A stretch of DNA of 16,552 nt from Rhodospirillaceae bacterium. GTDB taxonomy: Bacteria > Pseudomonadota > Alphaproteobacteria > CADEGL01. Position numbers and translations under genes: made by a program. Shown piece by piece: positions 14,197 through 16,552 of the stretch. A model generated the notes under the pieces. It had not been told where the DNA came from. It made no database searches and saw nothing but the letters and a program-made list of their open reading frames with translations. Every line of letters begins with the position of its first letter. The stretch's first letter is position 1. The stretch covers positions 1 to 16,552 of the forward strand of contig JABIRQ010000049.1 in assembly GCA_018699755.1 (NCBI GenBank), read 5' to 3'.

Positions 14197-14222
14197 GATT
14201 CGCGGCTGATAGCGGCCATAAT
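14195..14222 (+). promoter_or_regulatory. Candidate sigma-70-type promoter for the cyclase-like gene
   Basis: TTGATT (14195-14200), 16 bp, then CATAAT (14217-14222), a 5/6 match to the -10 consensus. It would give a 5' leader of about 90 nt before the ATG at 14319. The -35 begins inside the T-run of the candidate terminator, so the end of one unit and the start of the next are interlocked. The rest of the 205-bp gap shows nothing else I can name. Confidence 0.4.
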
Positions 14223-14318
14223 ACCTTTGTCAGGGAAAGTAAGCGTCGGCGTTTTTCCAGGCGGCGGAGTCCGGTAGGCATTGCTCGCCGCGCCCCTGCA
14301 CAACGTTGAGAGGACGCC

Positions 14319-15392
14319 ATGACCACTCATGCTGGCTATCTGCTGATTGCCGACATCTCCGGATACACGGCCTTCCTGACCTCGTCCGAGCAGGACCACG
14401 CCAACCCGATCCTCCGCTCGCTGCTCATGTCCATGATCGAGCAGATTGGCGATCCGCTTCACTTGTGGAAGACCGAGGGCGACGCCGTTCTGGCCTATTC
14501 AACCAAGCAAGCGTTTCCCACCGGAGAGACCTTTCTCGCCATCTGCGAGAATCTGTACATTGCCTTCGCGACCCGCCGTCAGAATATCGTGGCGAACACG
14601 ACCTGCGACTGCCGCGCCTGCGCGAACGTCGGCGGGCTGGACCTGAAGATCATCGCGCACCACGGCTCCTTCGAAGAAATCGAACTCGGCCCCATGAAGG
14701 ACATCGCGGGAGCGGACGTCATCCTCGCGCACCGCATGGCGAAGACCGGCGTGAAGGAGGCCACGGGGATCGAGAGCTACGCCCTGTTCAGCGACGCCGC
14801 GGTCAAGGAGATGGGAATCGAGGCCGCACTAGAACCGTATTCCCAAGCTTTCGAGCATTTCGGCGAGGTCTCCATGCAGGTCTACGACCTGGCCAAGGCA
14901 TGGCAGGGATTCCGCGAGAGTTCCGAGCGTCACTTTCTCGAAGAAGCCGACGGTATCTACACCTATCGGCGCAAACTCCCTTTTCCGCCCGCCGTGGTCT
15001 GGGAGGGGCTCGTCGCCCCGGAGCTGAAACGTCGCTGGATGCGGATGTTGTCGGTCGACGTCGATCGCCCCGAGGGTCGGATCGGAACCGGGTCCGGCTA
15101 CCACTGTGTGCATGACGAGGTGGAGTTCCGGTACTGGGTAACCGACTGGGAGCCGTTCAACTACTTCTCGACCCGCATAACCGACTCCCTTCACGAAGGT
15201 TTGAGCCAGCACGAGACGTACCAACTCGTGCCGACCGACGACGGCACCGAGGTGCGCTACACGATCGGTCCCGCCCACGACACGGAAGGACGGCGCCAAG
15301 AAGCCGAGGAAGCCGGGATCATCGCCTTCCTGGCTGCCTTATGGCCTCCCGCGTTCGACGAGCTCGAAGCGCTCATACGGGAGACGGACTAG
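14319..15392 (+). CDS. Class III nucleotidyl cyclase-like domain (DUF2652-like) fused to an SRPBCC domain
   Basis: A 357-residue soluble protein, no signal peptide or TM helix. Residues 5-165 resemble class III adenylate/guanylate cyclase homology domains: GYLLIADISGYTAFL (6-20) matches the FADIxGFT strand with metal D12; LWKTEGDAVLAYS (49-61) matches KxxGDxxxA with base-selecting K51 and metal D55; LKIIAHHGSFE (109-119) matches the GIHxG strand; KDIAGADVILAHRM (127-140) matches the D..G..VNxAxRM segment, with D128 and R139 kept but Ile135 in place of the catalytic Asn. An insertion with CDCRAC (96-101) sits between. Residues about 213-350 form an SRPBCC/START-like domain opening YTYRRKLPFPPAVVWEGLVAPELKRRW, which binds hydrophobic ligands in many families. 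ATG at 14319 has GAGAGGA 4 nt upstream. Domain calls are by eye; whether it makes a cyclic nucleotide is unknown. Confidence 0.78.
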   Translation: MTTHAGYLLIADISGYTAFLTSSEQDHANPILRSLLMSMIEQIGDPLHLWKTEGDAVLAYSTKQAFPTGETFLAICENLYIAFATRRQNIVANTTCDCRACANVGGLDLKIIAHHGSFEEIELGPMKDIAGADVILAHRMAKTGVKEATGIESYALFSDAAVKEMGIEAALEPYSQAFEHFGEVSMQVYDLAKAWQGFRESSERHFLEEADGIYTYRRKLPFPPAVVWEGLVAPELKRRWMRMLSVDVDRPEGRIGTGSGYHCVHDEVEFRYWVTDWEPFNYFSTRITDSLHEGLSQHETYQLVPTDDGTEVRYTIGPAHDTEGRRQEAEEAGIIAFLAALWPPAFDELEALIRETD

Positions 15393-15461
15393 GCGTCGCC
15401 CCTGGACAAGAGGTTCAAGCGGGCTTAGGCGCTGCACCGTTCCCGGGCGCCGGGCCTCCCA

Positions 15462-16552
15462 TCAGATATCCCCGTAGGTCTGGGTCTCCTTGGCCGCGCC
15501 GGGATGGGTGACGGCGCCGCGGTGGGCGGAGCCGACCGTCTGGGCATAGCGCCAGATGGCACCCGACTGGACCTCGTTCTCGCGCGGCTCCCACGCCTTG
15601 CGCCGGGCCTCCATCTCTGCGTCGGAAATCTCCACGTCCAAAGTGCCCTTGCTTGCATCGATGCGGATCGTGTCGCCCTCCTTGAGCAGGCCGATGGGCC
15701 CGCCGACCGCGGCCTCGGGACTGACATGGCCGATGCAGAAGCCGCGCGTGCCGCCCGAGAAGCGGCCGTCGGTGACCAGCGCGACCTTCTCGCCCATGCC
15801 CTGACCGTAGAGTGCGGCCGTGGTCGACAGCATCTCGCGCATGCCCGGCCCGCCCCTGGGTCCCTCGTTGCGGATGACCAGGACATCGCCTTCCTCGTAT
15901 TCGCGGCGGATGACCGCGCGGAAACAGTCCTCCTCGTTCTCGAAGACCCGAGCGGGGCCGCAAAAGGCCAGCCGCTTCATGCCCGCGACCTTGACGATGG
16001 CCCCGTCCGGGGCGAGCGAGCCCTTGAGACCGACGACCCCGCCCGTCGGGGATAGCGGTGCGGTGGGCGATAGGATGACCTCCTGATCGTCGGGCACGAC
16101 GACACCGGCCAGATTCTCGGCCATCGTCTTGCCCGTTACGGTCAGGCAGTCGCCGTGGAGATAGCCGGCGTCCAGCAGCACCTTGAGCAGCGCGGGTACG
16201 CCGCCGGCAGCCCAAAGATCGACATGAAGGAAACGCCCGCCCGGTTTCAGGTCGGCGATCCAGGGCGTGCGCTTGAAGACCTCGCACACGTCGTCGAGAC
16301 CGAATTCGATGCCCGCTTCGTTGGCGATGGCAGGCAGGTGCAGTCCGGCGTTGGTCGAACCGCCGGTCGCGGCGACCACCGTCGCGGCATTCTCCAACGC
16401 CGCGCGGGTGACGATCTGGCGCGGCCGGGGCCCGCCATCCGCCACCAGGCGCATAACCCGCTCGCCCGCGAGGGTCGCATAGGAGTCGCGGGATTCGTAT
16501 GCCGCCGGCGGGCCGGCGGAGCCCGGCATGGCGAGGCCGAGGGCCTCCGAGA
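15462..16552 (-). CDS. ilvD: Dihydroxy-acid dehydratase, N-terminal part beyond the window edge
   Basis: IlvD dehydrates 2,3-dihydroxy-isovalerate and -3-methylvalerate to the 2-oxo acids for valine, leucine and isoleucine. The 362 visible residues begin SEALGLAMPGSAGPPA, in frame past the window edge. They include VAATGGSTNAGLHLPAIA, GPRGGPGMREML, the catalytic-serine block TDGRFSGGTRGFCIGHVSPEA, and the end SGAIWRYAQTVGSAHRGAVTHPG. These favour IlvD over Edd or sugar-acid dehydratases, and fit the roughly 575-residue type that often carries a [2Fe-2S] cluster. The cluster cysteines lie in the missing N-terminal third, so cluster type cannot be confirmed. The stop (15462) is 69 bp from the convergent cyclase-like gene; a GC-rich hairpin (15442-15454) lies between without a T-tract. 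Confidence 0.93.
   Translation of the reverse strand, partial: SEALGLAMPGSAGPPAAYESRDSYATLAGERVMRLVADGGPRPRQIVTRAALENAATVVAATGGSTNAGLHLPAIANEAGIEFGLDDVCEVFKRTPWIADLKPGGRFLHVDLWAAGGVPALLKVLLDAGYLHGDCLTVTGKTMAENLAGVVVPDDQEVILSPTAPLSPTGGVVGLKGSLAPDGAIVKVAGMKRLAFCGPARVFENEEDCFRAVIRREYEEGDVLVIRNEGPRGGPGMREMLSTTAALYGQGMGEKVALVTDGRFSGGTRGFCIGHVSPEAAVGGPIGLLKEGDTIRIDASKGTLDVEISDAEMEARRKAWEPRENEVQSGAIWRYAQTVGSAHRGAVTHPGAAKETQTYGDI

Noticed and set aside
15442..15454. CCCGG-GCG-CCGGG hairpin between the cyclase-like gene and ilvD as a bidirectional terminator
   Set aside because: The loop is only 3 nt and neither strand has a T-run; kept only as a remark.
1..16552. Mobile element, prophage, CRISPR, tRNA or rRNA content
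   Set aside because: No transposase, integrase, terminal repeats, regularly spaced repeats or RNA gene signatures were seen on either strand.

Overview
The window is dense, GC-rich bacterial chromosome. Gene order and protein motifs point to an alphaproteobacterium, probably of Rhodospirillales type. The evidence is the argS / SPOR-domain / nagZ string, the divergent dgt-erpA pair followed by xth, and high-GC codon use throughout. No rRNA, tRNA, CRISPR, insertion sequence or phage gene was seen, and there is no gene-free stretch over about 205 bp. Both ends cut a gene: a site-2 protease on the left and ilvD on the right.

Layout. 1-5426 (minus strand) is a tightly packed, probably co-transcribed group read right to left: dgt-like dNTPase, argS, SPOR-domain membrane protein, nagZ, then an M50 site-2 protease. 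Spacings are -14 to +12 bp, with a TGATG stop/start overlap at argS/SPOR and a TTG start for nagZ. 5492-6782 (plus) carries the A-type Fe-S carrier erpA and exonuclease III, ending in a likely terminator. 6844-9071 (minus) is a mono-haem cytochrome c followed by an acyl-CoA synthetase. 9197-10040 (plus) holds two tandem GFA/CENP-V-type zinc proteins. 10065-12533 (minus) pairs an M81 (MlrC-like) metallopeptidase with a GhrA-like 2-hydroxyacid dehydrogenase.

12648-15392 (plus) is the least ordinary part. Two tandem secreted FecR-domain paralogues (about 72% identical by eye over 140 residues, no gap) have no ECF sigma factor or TonB receptor beside them. After a candidate terminator and promoter comes a 357-residue protein that joins a class III nucleotidyl-cyclase-like domain (resembling DUF2652) to a C-terminal SRPBCC/START ligand-binding domain. 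The cyclase-like half keeps the two metal aspartates, the Lys/Asp base-selecting pair and the transition-state Arg in recognisable motifs. The usual Asn is replaced by Ile, and a CxCxxC insertion is present. This is the best candidate here for an undescribed signalling protein. Its link to the FecR pair is inference from position only.

15462-16552 (minus) is the C-terminal two thirds of dihydroxy-acid dehydratase (branched-chain amino acid synthesis), convergent with the cyclase-like gene.
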